DNA of 64,000 nucleotides, taken from the NCBI GenBank assembly GCA_047936785.1, contig CP176394.1. One strand, written 5' to 3'. This document shows, piece by piece, positions 43,243 to 51,990 of the stretch. Numbering within the stretch: position 1 is the stretch's first letter; every line of letters starts with the position of its first letter. The stretch is from Acidaminobacterium chupaoyuni (lineage in GTDB: Bacteria > Bacillota > Clostridia > Oscillospirales > Butyricicoccaceae). Position numbers and translations under genes: made by a program. Below the pieces are notes generated by a model. That model was not told the DNA's origin and ran no database searches. It was given only the letters and a program-made list of their open reading frames with translations.

Positions 43243-44153
43243 TGATGCGCCCTCCCAATTATATCACTTAAATTTTCGATTCCGTATTCATCCATTTTAA
43301 ACGGCAGCTCTTCGATGATCTTGGGGCAGGCCCAGGGATCCACCAGATTCTGCGCGCCCACCTGAACGGCAGAAGCGCCCGCCGATAAAAATTCGATCAC
43401 ATCATCTGCGCTTTGGATGCCGCCCACACCGATAATGGGCAGATCGACGGCTTCCGCCGCCTGATAAACCATTCTCAGCGCCACCGGCTTGATGGCCGGG
43501 CCCGAAAAGCCCGCCATTTTTGTGGAAACAATGGGCTTGCCCGTGCGCGGTTCGATGCGCATGCCCAGCAGGGTGTTGATGAGCACGATGCCGTCTGCCC
43601 CCGCCTCGGCCACCGCTTTGGCGATGGCCGCAATATCCGTCACATTGGGCGAAAGCTTCATGTAAACCGGTTTGTGCGCGATCTGCTTCACCGCCCGGCA
43701 AACCGCGGCCGCGGCTTCGGGCTGGGTGCCAAAAGCCATGCCGCCGTGCTTCACATTGGGGCAGGAAATATTGATCTCTAAAATGCCGATCTCTTCCTGC
43801 TGATCGAACAGCGCCGCGGTATGCACATATTCTTCGATGGAAAAGCCCGAGATATTGGCGATGGCTCTTTTATGAAAAACCTTGCGCAGCTTCGGCAATT
43901 CTTCGGCGATCACCCGATCAATGCCGGGGTTTTGCAGGCCGATGGCGTTGATGATGCCGCTTTCACATTCCGCGATGCGCGGCGTGGGGTTGCCGAACCG
44001 CGGCTGCCGGGTCGTGCCTTTCAGGCTGATGCTGCCCAGACAATCCAAATCATAAAACTGGGCGAATTCATAACCGAACCCAAAGGTTCCGCTGGCGGGG
44101 ATCACGGGGTTCTCCAGCTCCCAATCCCCCAGCTTAACGCTTAATCTTCCCAT
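43239..44153 (-). CDS. pyrD: Dihydroorotate dehydrogenase, NAD-linked type 1B catalytic subunit
   Basis: A 304-residue FMN subunit oxidising dihydroorotate. The type 1 catalytic cysteine is in NISCPNVKHGG near residue 130. NPVIPASGTFG near 16 and GVGGI near 240 bind FMN. It works with PyrK, encoded directly upstream with a one-base overlap, to pass electrons to NAD+. Confidence 0.96.
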   Translation of the reverse strand: MGRLSVKLGDWELENPVIPASGTFGFGYEFAQFYDLDCLGSISLKGTTRQPRFGNPTPRIAECESGIINAIGLQNPGIDRVIAEELPKLRKVFHKRAIANISGFSIEEYVHTAALFDQQEEIGILEINISCPNVKHGGMAFGTQPEAAAAVCRAVKQIAHKPVYMKLSPNVTDIAAIAKAVAEAGADGIVLINTLLGMRIEPRTGKPIVSTKMAGFSGPAIKPVALRMVYQAAEAVDLPIIGVGGIQSADDVIEFLSAGASAVQVGAQNLVDPWACPKIIEELPFKMDEYGIENLSDIIGRAHQ

Positions 44154-44884
44154 TAAAATTTCACCTCGCTGCTTTTCATCACGGGGCCTTCCACACAGAT
44201 GCGTTTATTGCCTGTCAGCGTTTCACAGCTGCAGCCCATGCAGGCGCCAAAGCCGCAGCCCATGCGCTCTTCAAACGAAAGCTGCCCTTCTTTGCCCATG
44301 CCCCAAACGGCCTTGAGCATCGGCATGGGGCCGCAGGCGCAATAGGCATCATAATCGATCTGCCCGAGCACATCGGTGACAAAGCCTTGGATGCCTTGAG
44401 AACCATCCACCGTTGTGACATAAACGGGGCAGCCCAGCGCTTCGAAGCGATCGACATAAAAAGCCTGATCAGCATTGCCGAAGCCCAGCACCATGGTGAT
44501 CTTTTTGCCCGCGGCGATCATTCTTTTGGCAAGGCCATACATCGGGGGGGCGCCCACGCCCCCGCCGATGATCGCTGTTTTTTCGCCGGTTTCTTCCATG
44601 TTGAAGCCGTTGCCCAGGCCCACCAACAGATCAAGCTCTTCACCCGGTTCCATGGCGGCCATGCGCTCTGTGCCGCGGCCCACCATTTTATAGATCAGCG
44701 TCATGGTCTTTTCATCCCAATCGCAGATGCTGATGGGGCGGCGCAGATAAAGCCCTTCGATCTTGATATTGACAAACTGGCCCGGGGCTTCCACAAAGCT
44801 CATATCGCCCTTCAGCACCATTTCAAAGGTATCCTGCGCGATGGGGCGGTTGGAAACGATCTCATAGATTCCCTGTGTTTTCAT
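44153..44884 (-). CDS. pyrK: Dihydroorotate dehydrogenase electron transfer subunit
   Basis: A 243-residue FAD and [2Fe-2S] subunit. RRPISICDWD near residue 48 binds FAD, GGGVGAPPMYGLAKRM near 105 binds NAD(H), and the C-terminal cysteines (MGCGFGACMGCSC, then Cys in KRICVEGP) hold the iron-sulfur cluster. It adjoins the carB stop codon. Confidence 0.96.
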   Translation of the reverse strand: MKTQGIYEIVSNRPIAQDTFEMVLKGDMSFVEAPGQFVNIKIEGLYLRRPISICDWDEKTMTLIYKMVGRGTERMAAMEPGEELDLLVGLGNGFNMEETGEKTAIIGGGVGAPPMYGLAKRMIAAGKKITMVLGFGNADQAFYVDRFEALGCPVYVTTVDGSQGIQGFVTDVLGQIDYDAYCACGPMPMLKAVWGMGKEGQLSFEERMGCGFGACMGCSCETLTGNKRICVEGPVMKSSEVKF

Positions 44885-47800
44885 TTATTTGCCCTCGCTG
44901 TCGATGGTGGAAACGCCCATGGTGATCTCTTCCAGCACATCCAACAAAACGCTGACGGTATCCAGCGAGGTGAACATGGTCACATTGTTTTCAACGGCGC
45001 AGCGGCGGATCTGGAAACCGTCTTCGCTGCCCTTGCCCATTTCGCCCTCGCTGAGGGTATTGATGACATAAGTCACATGGCCCTGGCGCAGAGATTCAAG
45101 AATTTCTTCGCTGCCCTCGCTGAGTTTTTTCTTGGCTCTTGTGCGAATGCCGTTTTCTTTGAGGAAGGCGGCTGTGCCGCGGGTGGCTTCGATATTGAAG
45201 CCCAGATCATAAAAGCGGCGCACCAGCGGCAGCGCGCGGTCTTTATCCGCATCCGCAATGGTGACGAATACCGTGCCATAGTTTTCCACACGCATGCCCG
45301 CCGCTTTCAGCGCTTTATAAAGCGCGCGGTTGAGGGTGTTATCATAGCCGATGGCTTCGCCGGTGGATTTCATTTCGGGCGAAAGGTTCACATCCGCCCC
45401 GCGCAGCTTAGAGAAAGAGAACACGGGCGCTTTCACATACCAGCGCTTTTTCTCTTTGGCAAGCCCTGTGCCATAACCCTGTTCTTTCAGGCTGTGCCCC
45501 AGCATGACCTTGGTGGCGATGTTCGCCATGGGGATGCCCGTTGCTTTGGAAAGGAACGGCACCGTTCTGGAAGAGCGGGGGTTGACCTCGATAACATGAA
45601 CGGTCTCATCGCCGCTGACGATGAACTGGATATTGAACAGGCCGCGAATGCCGATGCCTTTGCCCAGCTTGATAGTATAATCGATGATGAGATCGCGGGC
45701 CTTTTTGCCCACCGAGAAGGTGGGATAAACGCTGATGGAATCGCCGGAATGCACGCCTGTGTGCTCCACATGCTCCATAATGCCGGGGATCATCACATCT
45801 TCGCCGTCGCAGATGGCGTCCACTTCCAGCTCTTTGCCCGAGATATATTTATCCACCAGAACCGGGTGTTCATCGCTGGCCACCACGGCTTCTGCCAGAT
45901 AGCGGCGCAGGCCCGCGTCATCGCGCACGATCTGCATAGCGCGGCCGCCCAGCACATAGCTGGGGCGCACCAGAACGGGGTATCCGATGCGGTTTGCCAC
46001 CTTGATGCCGTCTTCCACATTGGTCACGGCCTGCCCTTCGGGCTGGGGGATCTTCAGTTCGTTCATCAGCTTTTCAAAGCTGTCGCGGTTTTCCGCCCGG
46101 TCGATGGCTTCCACATCGGTGCCGATGATATGAACGCCCAGCTCATGCAGGCGCTCGGCAAGGTTGATGGCCGTCTGGCCGCCCAGCGAAACCACCACGC
46201 CCATGGGTTTTTCCAGATGGATGAGGTTCATCACATCTTCCACACACAAAGGCTCGAAATAAAGCTTGTCGCTGGTGGTGTAATCGGTGGAAACCGTTTC
46301 GGGGTTGTTATTGATGATAATGGCTTCATAGCCCGCTTCGCGGATGGCCCAGATGGCGTGAACGGTGGAATAGTCAAATTCCACGCCCTGCCCGATGCGG
46401 ATGGGGCCGGAACCCAGCACCAGCACAGAAGGTTTTTCGGTGACGATGGATTCTTCTTCGCCTTCATAGGTCGAATAGAAATAAGGCACATACGCGCCGA
46501 ATTCCGCCGCGCAGGTATCGATGGTTTTATAAACGGGCCAAATGTTGTTTGTTTCGCGCAGGCGGTAAACTTCCAGTTCGCCCAGGCCCCACAGATGGCC
46601 GATGAAGGCATCCGAGAAGCCCATGCGCTTGGCCTGCGTCAGCACAGCGGCATCGCCCTTGTTGTTTTTCAGCACTTCTTCATATTCCACGATGGTGCGC
46701 AGCGTATCGATAAAGAAGAAATCGATCTTGGTGGCCTGGCAGATCTGCATGATATCCACTTTGCGGCGCAGCAGCTCGGCCATGGCGTAAAGGCGCTCAT
46801 CCGTGGGGGTGACGATCTCTTCGAGGATCTGGCTTGTGCGCATATCATCGAACTTCTTCTTCCAGATATGGGTGACGCCCACTTCCAGGCTGCGCACGGA
46901 TTTCAAAAGCGCTTCGGCCATGGTGCGGCCGATGGCCATCACTTCGCCGGTGGCCTTCATCTGGGTCGTCAGCAGTTTGCTGGCCTTATCGAACTTATCA
47001 AAGGGGAAGCGTGCCACCTTGCAGACGATGTAATCCAGCGCGGGCTCGAAGGAAGCCGGCACGCTGCCCAGCTGGATCTCATCCAGCGCCATGCCCACGG
47101 CGATCTTGGCCGAAACCTTGGCGATGGGGAAGCCGCTCGCTTTGGAAGCCAGCGCCGAAGAGCGGGAAACGCGGGGGTTGACCTCAATGACGAAATAGCG
47201 GAAGGAATAAGGGTCCAGCGCGAACTGCACATTACAGCCGCCCTCGATCGAAAGCTCGCGGATGATGCGCAGCGCCGCATCCCGCAGCATATGATATTCC
47301 TTCGCCGTCAAGGTCTGCGCGGGGGCAACCACCATGGAATCGCCGGTATGCACGCCCACCGGGTCGATGTTTTCCATCGAGCAGATGCCGATGGCGGTGT
47401 CGTTTTTATCGCGCATGACTTCGAATTCGATCTCTTTATAGCCCTTGATGGATTTTTCCACCAGCACCTGCCCCACGGGGGATAAATGCAGGGCGCTTTC
47501 GGCCAGTTCCACCAGTTCTTCATCGTTGTCGCAGAAACCGCCGCCTGTGCCGCCCAGTGTAAACGCAGGGCGCAGCACGATGGGATAGCCGATTTTATTG
47601 GCTTCTTCCTTCGCCTGCTCGATGGTGTGGGCGATATAGCTTTCCACCACAGGCTCGCCGATGCGCACGCAGAGATCGCGGAATTTTTCGCGGTCTTCCG
47701 CTTCATCGATGGAGCGGAAAGAAGTGCCGAGGATCTCGACGCCGCATTCGCGCAGAACGCCTTTCTGCGCCAGCTGCATGGCCAGATTCAGCCCTGTCTG

Positions 47801-48076
47801 CCCGCCCAGAGTGGGGATGATGGCATCGGGGCGCTCCATGCGGATGATCTTGGCCACATATTCCAGATTGATCGGCTCCATATAAACCTTATCGGCGATA
47901 TGGGTGTCGGTCATAATGGTGGCAGGGTTGGAATTGACCAGAATGACGCTGTAACCTTCTTCTTTCAGGGCAAGGCAGGCCTGTGTGCCCGAATAGTCGA
48001 ATTCCGCGGCCTGACCGATGACGATGGGGCCGGAACCGATGACGAGGATCTTATGAATATCAGTACGCTTAGGCAT
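44885..48076 (-). CDS. carB: Carbamoyl-phosphate synthase large subunit
   Basis: A 1063-residue enzyme with two homologous ATP-grasp halves and a C-terminal MGS-like allosteric domain (about 935-1063). LVIGSGPIVIGQAAEFDYSG begins the first half and VLGSGPIRIGQGVEFDYS the second; both are the usual signatures. It makes carbamoyl phosphate from bicarbonate, two ATP and ammonia delivered through a tunnel. The catalytic halves look intact, while the partner CarA looks glutaminase-dead. ATG 48076 follows GGGAGG and overlaps the carA stop by eight bases. The extension to 48142 is inside carA. Confidence 0.97.
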   Translation of the reverse strand: MPKRTDIHKILVIGSGPIVIGQAAEFDYSGTQACLALKEEGYSVILVNSNPATIMTDTHIADKVYMEPINLEYVAKIIRMERPDAIIPTLGGQTGLNLAMQLAQKGVLRECGVEILGTSFRSIDEAEDREKFRDLCVRIGEPVVESYIAHTIEQAKEEANKIGYPIVLRPAFTLGGTGGGFCDNDEELVELAESALHLSPVGQVLVEKSIKGYKEIEFEVMRDKNDTAIGICSMENIDPVGVHTGDSMVVAPAQTLTAKEYHMLRDAALRIIRELSIEGGCNVQFALDPYSFRYFVIEVNPRVSRSSALASKASGFPIAKVSAKIAVGMALDEIQLGSVPASFEPALDYIVCKVARFPFDKFDKASKLLTTQMKATGEVMAIGRTMAEALLKSVRSLEVGVTHIWKKKFDDMRTSQILEEIVTPTDERLYAMAELLRRKVDIMQICQATKIDFFFIDTLRTIVEYEEVLKNNKGDAAVLTQAKRMGFSDAFIGHLWGLGELEVYRLRETNNIWPVYKTIDTCAAEFGAYVPYFYSTYEGEEESIVTEKPSVLVLGSGPIRIGQGVEFDYSTVHAIWAIREAGYEAIIINNNPETVSTDYTTSDKLYFEPLCVEDVMNLIHLEKPMGVVVSLGGQTAINLAERLHELGVHIIGTDVEAIDRAENRDSFEKLMNELKIPQPEGQAVTNVEDGIKVANRIGYPVLVRPSYVLGGRAMQIVRDDAGLRRYLAEAVVASDEHPVLVDKYISGKELEVDAICDGEDVMIPGIMEHVEHTGVHSGDSISVYPTFSVGKKARDLIIDYTIKLGKGIGIRGLFNIQFIVSGDETVHVIEVNPRSSRTVPFLSKATGIPMANIATKVMLGHSLKEQGYGTGLAKEKKRWYVKAPVFSFSKLRGADVNLSPEMKSTGEAIGYDNTLNRALYKALKAAGMRVENYGTVFVTIADADKDRALPLVRRFYDLGFNIEATRGTAAFLKENGIRTRAKKKLSEGSEEILESLRQGHVTYVINTLSEGEMGKGSEDGFQIRRCAVENNVTMFTSLDTVSVLLDVLEEITMGVSTIDSEGK

Positions 48077-49181
48077 TTTTGGAACCTCCCTTTGCATTTT
48101 CCATATCGCTGATGAACAGATCGTAATGATAGGCGCAATCATCGGCGCCGGGCATGTTTTCGGGGTAATACTGCACGCCGGAAATATGCTTTTCTTCGCT
48201 GCGGAAGCCTTCCACCGTGTGATCGAGCAGATGGCGGTGGGTCACCGCAAGGCAGGTGTTCTTCAGGCTGTCTTCGCATACGGCCGAGGTATGGCCCTGA
48301 GCGGTGAATTCACGCTTTCCGAAGCCTTCGCGCATCACGGGGATATTGCCGCCGCTGTGGATGGTTTTCATGGGCGTAACTTTGCCGCCCGCGGCCAGCG
48401 CCAGAACATGGCTGCCCAGCGCAACGCCGAAGAGGGGAAGCTTGCCCATCAGCGCCGCAGCCGTTTTCACCGTTTCGGGGATCTGGGCGGCTTCGCCCGG
48501 GCCGCTGGAAATAAACACCCCATCGGGGTTCATGGCCAGAATGGCTTCGGCGGAAGTCTGATAAGGCACCACCGTCACATTGCATCCGCGGGAAGTCAAG
48601 CAGCGGATGCTGCTTTGGCGGATGCCGCAATCGATGGCCACCACATGATAAGTGTGGTTCGCCGTTCTGCTATACCACACCTTGCGGCTGGAAACGCGGC
48701 TGACCAGATCGGTGGGCAGCGGGGCAGCTTTCAGCTCTTCAAGAGCTTGTTCCGTTGGAACCTCTGCATCGGTGAGGATCATTTTCATCGCGCCGTTTTC
48801 GCGCAGCATTCTGGTGATGGCGCGGGTATCCACCCCCTGGATGCCGGGGATATTGTTTTCTTCCATCACATCGGCCAGTGTCTGGGTATAGCGAAAATTC
48901 GAGGGGCGGTCGTTATATTCGCGCACCACCAGGCAGGCCAGCCGCAGCGCGCGCGATTCATAATCTTCTTCCGCCATGCCGTATGTGCCGATGACGGGAT
49001 AAGTCATCACAAGCCCTTCCCCCGCGCAGGCGGGGTCGCTGACGATTTCCTGATAGCCGATCATCGCGGTATCAAACACAGCTTTGCAAACGGCTGTTTT
49101 TGCCGCGCCGAAGCCTTCTCCCAAAAATTCGCGGCCGTTTTCAAACACGATCTTTCGATCGCGGCGTTCTGTTTTTTCCAT
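48069..49181 (-). CDS. carA: Carbamoyl-phosphate synthase small subunit, glutaminase site degenerate
   Basis: A 370-residue protein with the full CarA fold: an N-terminal domain (GYQEIVSDPACAGEG, GVDTRAITR) and a class I amidotransferase domain. The glutaminase site is damaged. The nucleophile motif, normally GICLGHQ, is GVALGSH with Ala254 in place of Cys. The HPE motif is YYPE, with Tyr339 in place of the catalytic His, while Glu341 is kept. QNH is replaced by QGH near residue 285. Glutamine hydrolysis is therefore not expected. The subunit may act only as a structural or regulatory partner, leaving CarB to use free ammonia, as human CPS1 does. ATG 49181 follows GGGGAGG. Confidence 0.93.
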   Translation of the reverse strand: MEKTERRDRKIVFENGREFLGEGFGAAKTAVCKAVFDTAMIGYQEIVSDPACAGEGLVMTYPVIGTYGMAEEDYESRALRLACLVVREYNDRPSNFRYTQTLADVMEENNIPGIQGVDTRAITRMLRENGAMKMILTDAEVPTEQALEELKAAPLPTDLVSRVSSRKVWYSRTANHTYHVVAIDCGIRQSSIRCLTSRGCNVTVVPYQTSAEAILAMNPDGVFISSGPGEAAQIPETVKTAAALMGKLPLFGVALGSHVLALAAGGKVTPMKTIHSGGNIPVMREGFGKREFTAQGHTSAVCEDSLKNTCLAVTHRHLLDHTVEGFRSEEKHISGVQYYPENMPGADDCAYHYDLFISDMENAKGGSKNA

Positions 49182-49182
49182 G

Positions 49183-50445
49183 TTAAAATTCCTCCCCATA
49201 GATGACCTTGCCGCCCACCAGTGTTCGAACTGTCTTGCCGGCAGCTTCTTTTCCTTCAAACGGTGTCGAGCGCCCTTTGGAAAGGAACTCGTCACTGCAT
49301 ATACGATATTCTTTTGTCAGATCAAGCATCACAAGATCTGCGGGCGCGCCCGCGCGGATGCCGTAATCGATGCCCAAAACTTTGGCCGGCCCTTCTGTCA
49401 GCAGATAAAGCAGCCGTTCCAGCGGCAGGCGCCCCGTTTTCACGAGCCCGTGATATAAAACGCCGAAAGCGCTTTCGATGCCCACCGTGCCCATGGCGCT
49501 TTTTTCAAGGCCGCGGGCTTTTTCTTCGGCGCTGTGGGGGGCGTGATCGGTGGCGATGCAGTCGCAGGTTCCGTCGATCAGCGCTTCCACCAATGCGCGG
49601 CGGTCTTCGGCGGCGCGCAGGGGCGGGTTCATTTTAAAGCGGCCGTCATCTTCCGTGATATCGTCTTCGCAAAGCAGAAGATGATGGGGCGTGATCTCAA
49701 AACTGATGTTTTGCGCGGTCTGCTTGGCGCGGCGCAGGATCTCAACGCTTTCTTTGGCCGAAACATGGCAGACATGATAGCGGCATCCCGTTTCCGCCGC
49801 CAGCTTCACATCACGCTCGATCTGCCCATATTCCGAGCGGCTGCAAATGCCGCGGTGGCCGTGGGCTTTGGCGTAAGCGCCATCGTGGATATAGCCGCCA
49901 TGCAGCAGGCTTTCATCTTCACAATGGGCGCAAAGCAGGCTTCCGCATGCCTTCACCCGGCGCATCGCCTCGCGCATCATCTCTTCGCTCTGCACCCCCT
50001 TGCCGTCATCGGTGAAACCGGGGCAGCGCGGGGCCAGCGCTTCGATCTCTGAAAGCTGCTGCCCTTTTTCGCCCACGGTGATGGAAGCGTAGGGCAGCAC
50101 ATGCACTTTGGCGCTTTCGGCGATGCGCCGCTCTGAAACCGCCAGATGTTCCCGGCTGTCGGGCACAGGGTTCAGGTTCGGCATGGCGCAGACCGTGGTG
50201 AAGCCGCCGTGGGCCGCCGCCATGGTGCCGCTTTCGATGGTTTCTTTATAATCGAACCCCGGCTCGCGCAGATGCACATGGATATCGATGAACCCCGGGG
50301 CCACCAGAAGGCCCGCGGCATCCACCATTTTCGCCGCTTGCAGATTTTGGCCGATCTCCGCGATTTGGCCGTCTTTGATCTTCAGGTCGAGTTTTTCCAG
50401 TTTTCCGCTTTGGTAAACCGCGGCGCCGCAAATCACATATTCCAT
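49183..50445 (-). CDS. pyrC: Dihydroorotase
   Basis: A 420-residue zinc amidohydrolase that cyclises carbamoyl aspartate. Metal ligands are in IDIHVHLREPG near residue 60. Others are in the middle region and in ATDHAPHS near 305, which is typical of the microbial long-form dihydroorotase. ATG 50445 is the conserved start (MEYVICGAAVYQSG), with a modest AGGGG site. The 32-residue extension lies inside pyrB. One base separates its stop from the carA start, so coupling is likely. Confidence 0.95.
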   Translation of the reverse strand: MEYVICGAAVYQSGKLEKLDLKIKDGQIAEIGQNLQAAKMVDAAGLLVAPGFIDIHVHLREPGFDYKETIESGTMAAAHGGFTTVCAMPNLNPVPDSREHLAVSERRIAESAKVHVLPYASITVGEKGQQLSEIEALAPRCPGFTDDGKGVQSEEMMREAMRRVKACGSLLCAHCEDESLLHGGYIHDGAYAKAHGHRGICSRSEYGQIERDVKLAAETGCRYHVCHVSAKESVEILRRAKQTAQNISFEITPHHLLLCEDDITEDDGRFKMNPPLRAAEDRRALVEALIDGTCDCIATDHAPHSAEEKARGLEKSAMGTVGIESAFGVLYHGLVKTGRLPLERLLYLLTEGPAKVLGIDYGIRAGAPADLVMLDLTKEYRICSDEFLSKGRSTPFEGKEAAGKTVRTLVGGKVIYGEEF

Positions 50446-50456
50446 CGCGCAGCCCC

Positions 50457-51332
50457 TTATTCGCAAAGCGCGCGTTTGATGGCGGCCATGCGAACGAACA
50501 CACCGTTTTCCACCTGTTTGAAGATGCGGCTTTTTTCGCATTCCACCACATCATCGGCAATTTCCACATTGCGGTTGAAGGGCGCGGGGTGCATGATGAT
50601 GGCGCGGTCTTTCATCCAGGGCAGCTTATCGGCGTTGAGGCCATAGCGGTCGTGGTATTCTTCCACCGTCAAATGCATGGTTTCCGCATGGCGTTCATGC
50701 TGCACGCGCAGAAGCATCACCACATCGTTTTCGCGCACGGCTTTTTCGAAGGGCACATAATTCATACCCGGTTCCATATATTCTTCGGGGCCGCTGGTGC
50801 AGACTTCCATGCCCAGGCGCTGCATCACCTCAAAATTGGTGTGGGCCACGCGCGAGTGAGAAACATCGCCGATGATGGCCACCTTCAGCCCTTTGAAATC
50901 GCCGAATTCCTGACGGATGGTCATCAGATCCAGCAGCGATTGGGTGGGATGGTTGCCTGTTCCGTCGCCGCCGTTGAGCAGCTTTGCGCGGACATGGCCC
51001 AGAAGCTGTTTGTAATATTCATTTTCCACATGGCGGATCACCAGCGCATCCACGCCGAAGCTGTCGAAAGTTTTCACGGTATCATAAAAACTTTCGTTCT
51101 TTTTCAGCGAAGAACCCGCCGGATTAAAAGAAATGACCCGTAAACCCAGTTTTTCTTCAGCCACATTGAAGCTGTACTGGGTACGGGTCGAGGGTTCAAA
51201 AAACAAATTGGCGACGATACGGCCGGAAAGCCCCGTAAAGACCTCTCCGTCATGGAAGGCCTGCGCCTGATTTAAAATTGCGGTGATTTCCGATACATCC
51301 AAACTTCGCAGTTCAAGCAGATCTTTTCCCAT
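50457..51332 (-). CDS. pyrB: Aspartate carbamoyltransferase catalytic subunit
   Basis: A 291-residue enzyme condensing carbamoyl phosphate with aspartate. The carbamoyl phosphate site is FFEPSTRTQYSF near residue 48, and HPTQSLLDLMTIRQE near 125 is conserved. No pyrI regulatory subunit is present. First gene of the operon, with AGGAGG before ATG 51332, behind a leader containing an attenuator. Confidence 0.96.
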   Translation of the reverse strand: MGKDLLELRSLDVSEITAILNQAQAFHDGEVFTGLSGRIVANLFFEPSTRTQYSFNVAEEKLGLRVISFNPAGSSLKKNESFYDTVKTFDSFGVDALVIRHVENEYYKQLLGHVRAKLLNGGDGTGNHPTQSLLDLMTIRQEFGDFKGLKVAIIGDVSHSRVAHTNFEVMQRLGMEVCTSGPEEYMEPGMNYVPFEKAVRENDVVMLLRVQHERHAETMHLTVEEYHDRYGLNADKLPWMKDRAIIMHPAPFNRNVEIADDVVECEKSRIFKQVENGVFVRMAAIKRALCE

Positions 51333-51406
51333 AAAAACCTCCTGATAGGATTGTATGCGCCGTTGCGGCGCAGCGGTGAATATTCCACGGCAAAACGCCG
51401 CTTTTT

Positions 51407-51440
51407 GATAAAATAAAAGCCTTTGGAACCGACCAAAGGC
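51407..51440 (-). promoter_or_regulatory. Transcription attenuator in the pyr operon leader
   Basis: On the minus strand GCCTTTGG-TCGGTT-CCAAAGGC followed by TTTTATTTT forms an intrinsic terminator about 60 to 95 bases after the likely transcription start. An upstream segment CCGAAGGC (51476-51469) can pair with the GCCTTTGG arm with one G-U pair and so prevent the terminator. No PyrR anti-antiterminator consensus is evident. A further perfect 7-bp hairpin (51356-51372) sits just before the pyrB ribosome site. Confidence 0.75.
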
Positions 51441-51507
51441 AAAAGTTTTTTATGCGCTTGTGCTGCCTGCCTTCGGTGTATTCTTAAAAAAGCCCAAAAT
51501 TTCTTAA

Positions 51508-51536
51508 ATTATACTACAGCTTTTTCACCAATGCAA
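51508..51536 (-). promoter_or_regulatory. Sigma-A promoter of the pyr operon
   Basis: TTGCAT (51536-51531), 17-base spacer, TATAAT (51513-51508). It predicts a leader of about 170 bases before pyrB. Confidence 0.85.
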
Positions 51537-51553
51537 GATTTTTTTACAATTTT

Positions 51554-51775
51554 TTATTCGGCCCCCAAATAAGTGAACCGCTTATCGGTCTTTCCGTCGC
51601 GCTCCACCGTTTCGTTCCACATGGAAGCGGGCCGAACCCAGATGCCTCTTTCCCCATAAAGGGCCTGATAGACCACATATTCTTCCAAGGTTTCAGAATG
51701 GCGCGCCACCGCGATCACCCGATATTCCCTGCCTTTGAAATGGCGATATCTGCCCGGCAGAATTTTTTCTTCCAT
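51554..51775 (-). CDS. DUF1653 domain protein
   Basis: A 73-residue protein that is essentially one DUF1653 module: GRYRHFKGREYRVIAVARHS at 8-27, YQALYGERGIWVRP near 38 and a C-terminal DGKTDKRFTYL. The fold is SH3-like and the role is unknown. AGGAGG precedes ATG 51775. It lies upstream of the pyr promoter and is probably transcribed on its own. Confidence 0.88.
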   Translation of the reverse strand: MEEKILPGRYRHFKGREYRVIAVARHSETLEEYVVYQALYGERGIWVRPASMWNETVERDGKTDKRFTYLGAE

Positions 51776-51893
51776 AAAACCCTCCTGCGCCGTCTTGCGG
51801 CGGTTTGCTTTTCATCGGTCGGGGAACACCCCGCGCCCTTGCCGGCGCCCGCAAGCGCCGTATTCTATTTATATTGCCGCGAATAGTATCCTA

Positions 51894-51952
51894 TCGCCGG
51901 CGCCGCAGGCGGGCCGTGGAATCTGCATCATAACCGTTTGTGATTATGATAC
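51894..51952. repeat. Dispersed palindromic intergenic repeat, copy 3
   Basis: The head CGCCGCAGGCGGGCCGTG is identical to copy 1 at 3790. It is followed by a diverged AT-rich hairpin (GCATCATAA / TTATGATAC). It sits between ftsH and the DUF1653 gene. Confidence 0.75.
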
Positions 51953-51990
51953 CACAGCCCGCCATGGGGCACAATGCGCGGCGCAAAAAA

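Noticed and set aside
51333..51536. PyrR-dependent attenuator
   Set aside because: The conserved PyrR binding loop is not seen and no pyrR lies in or beside the operon.
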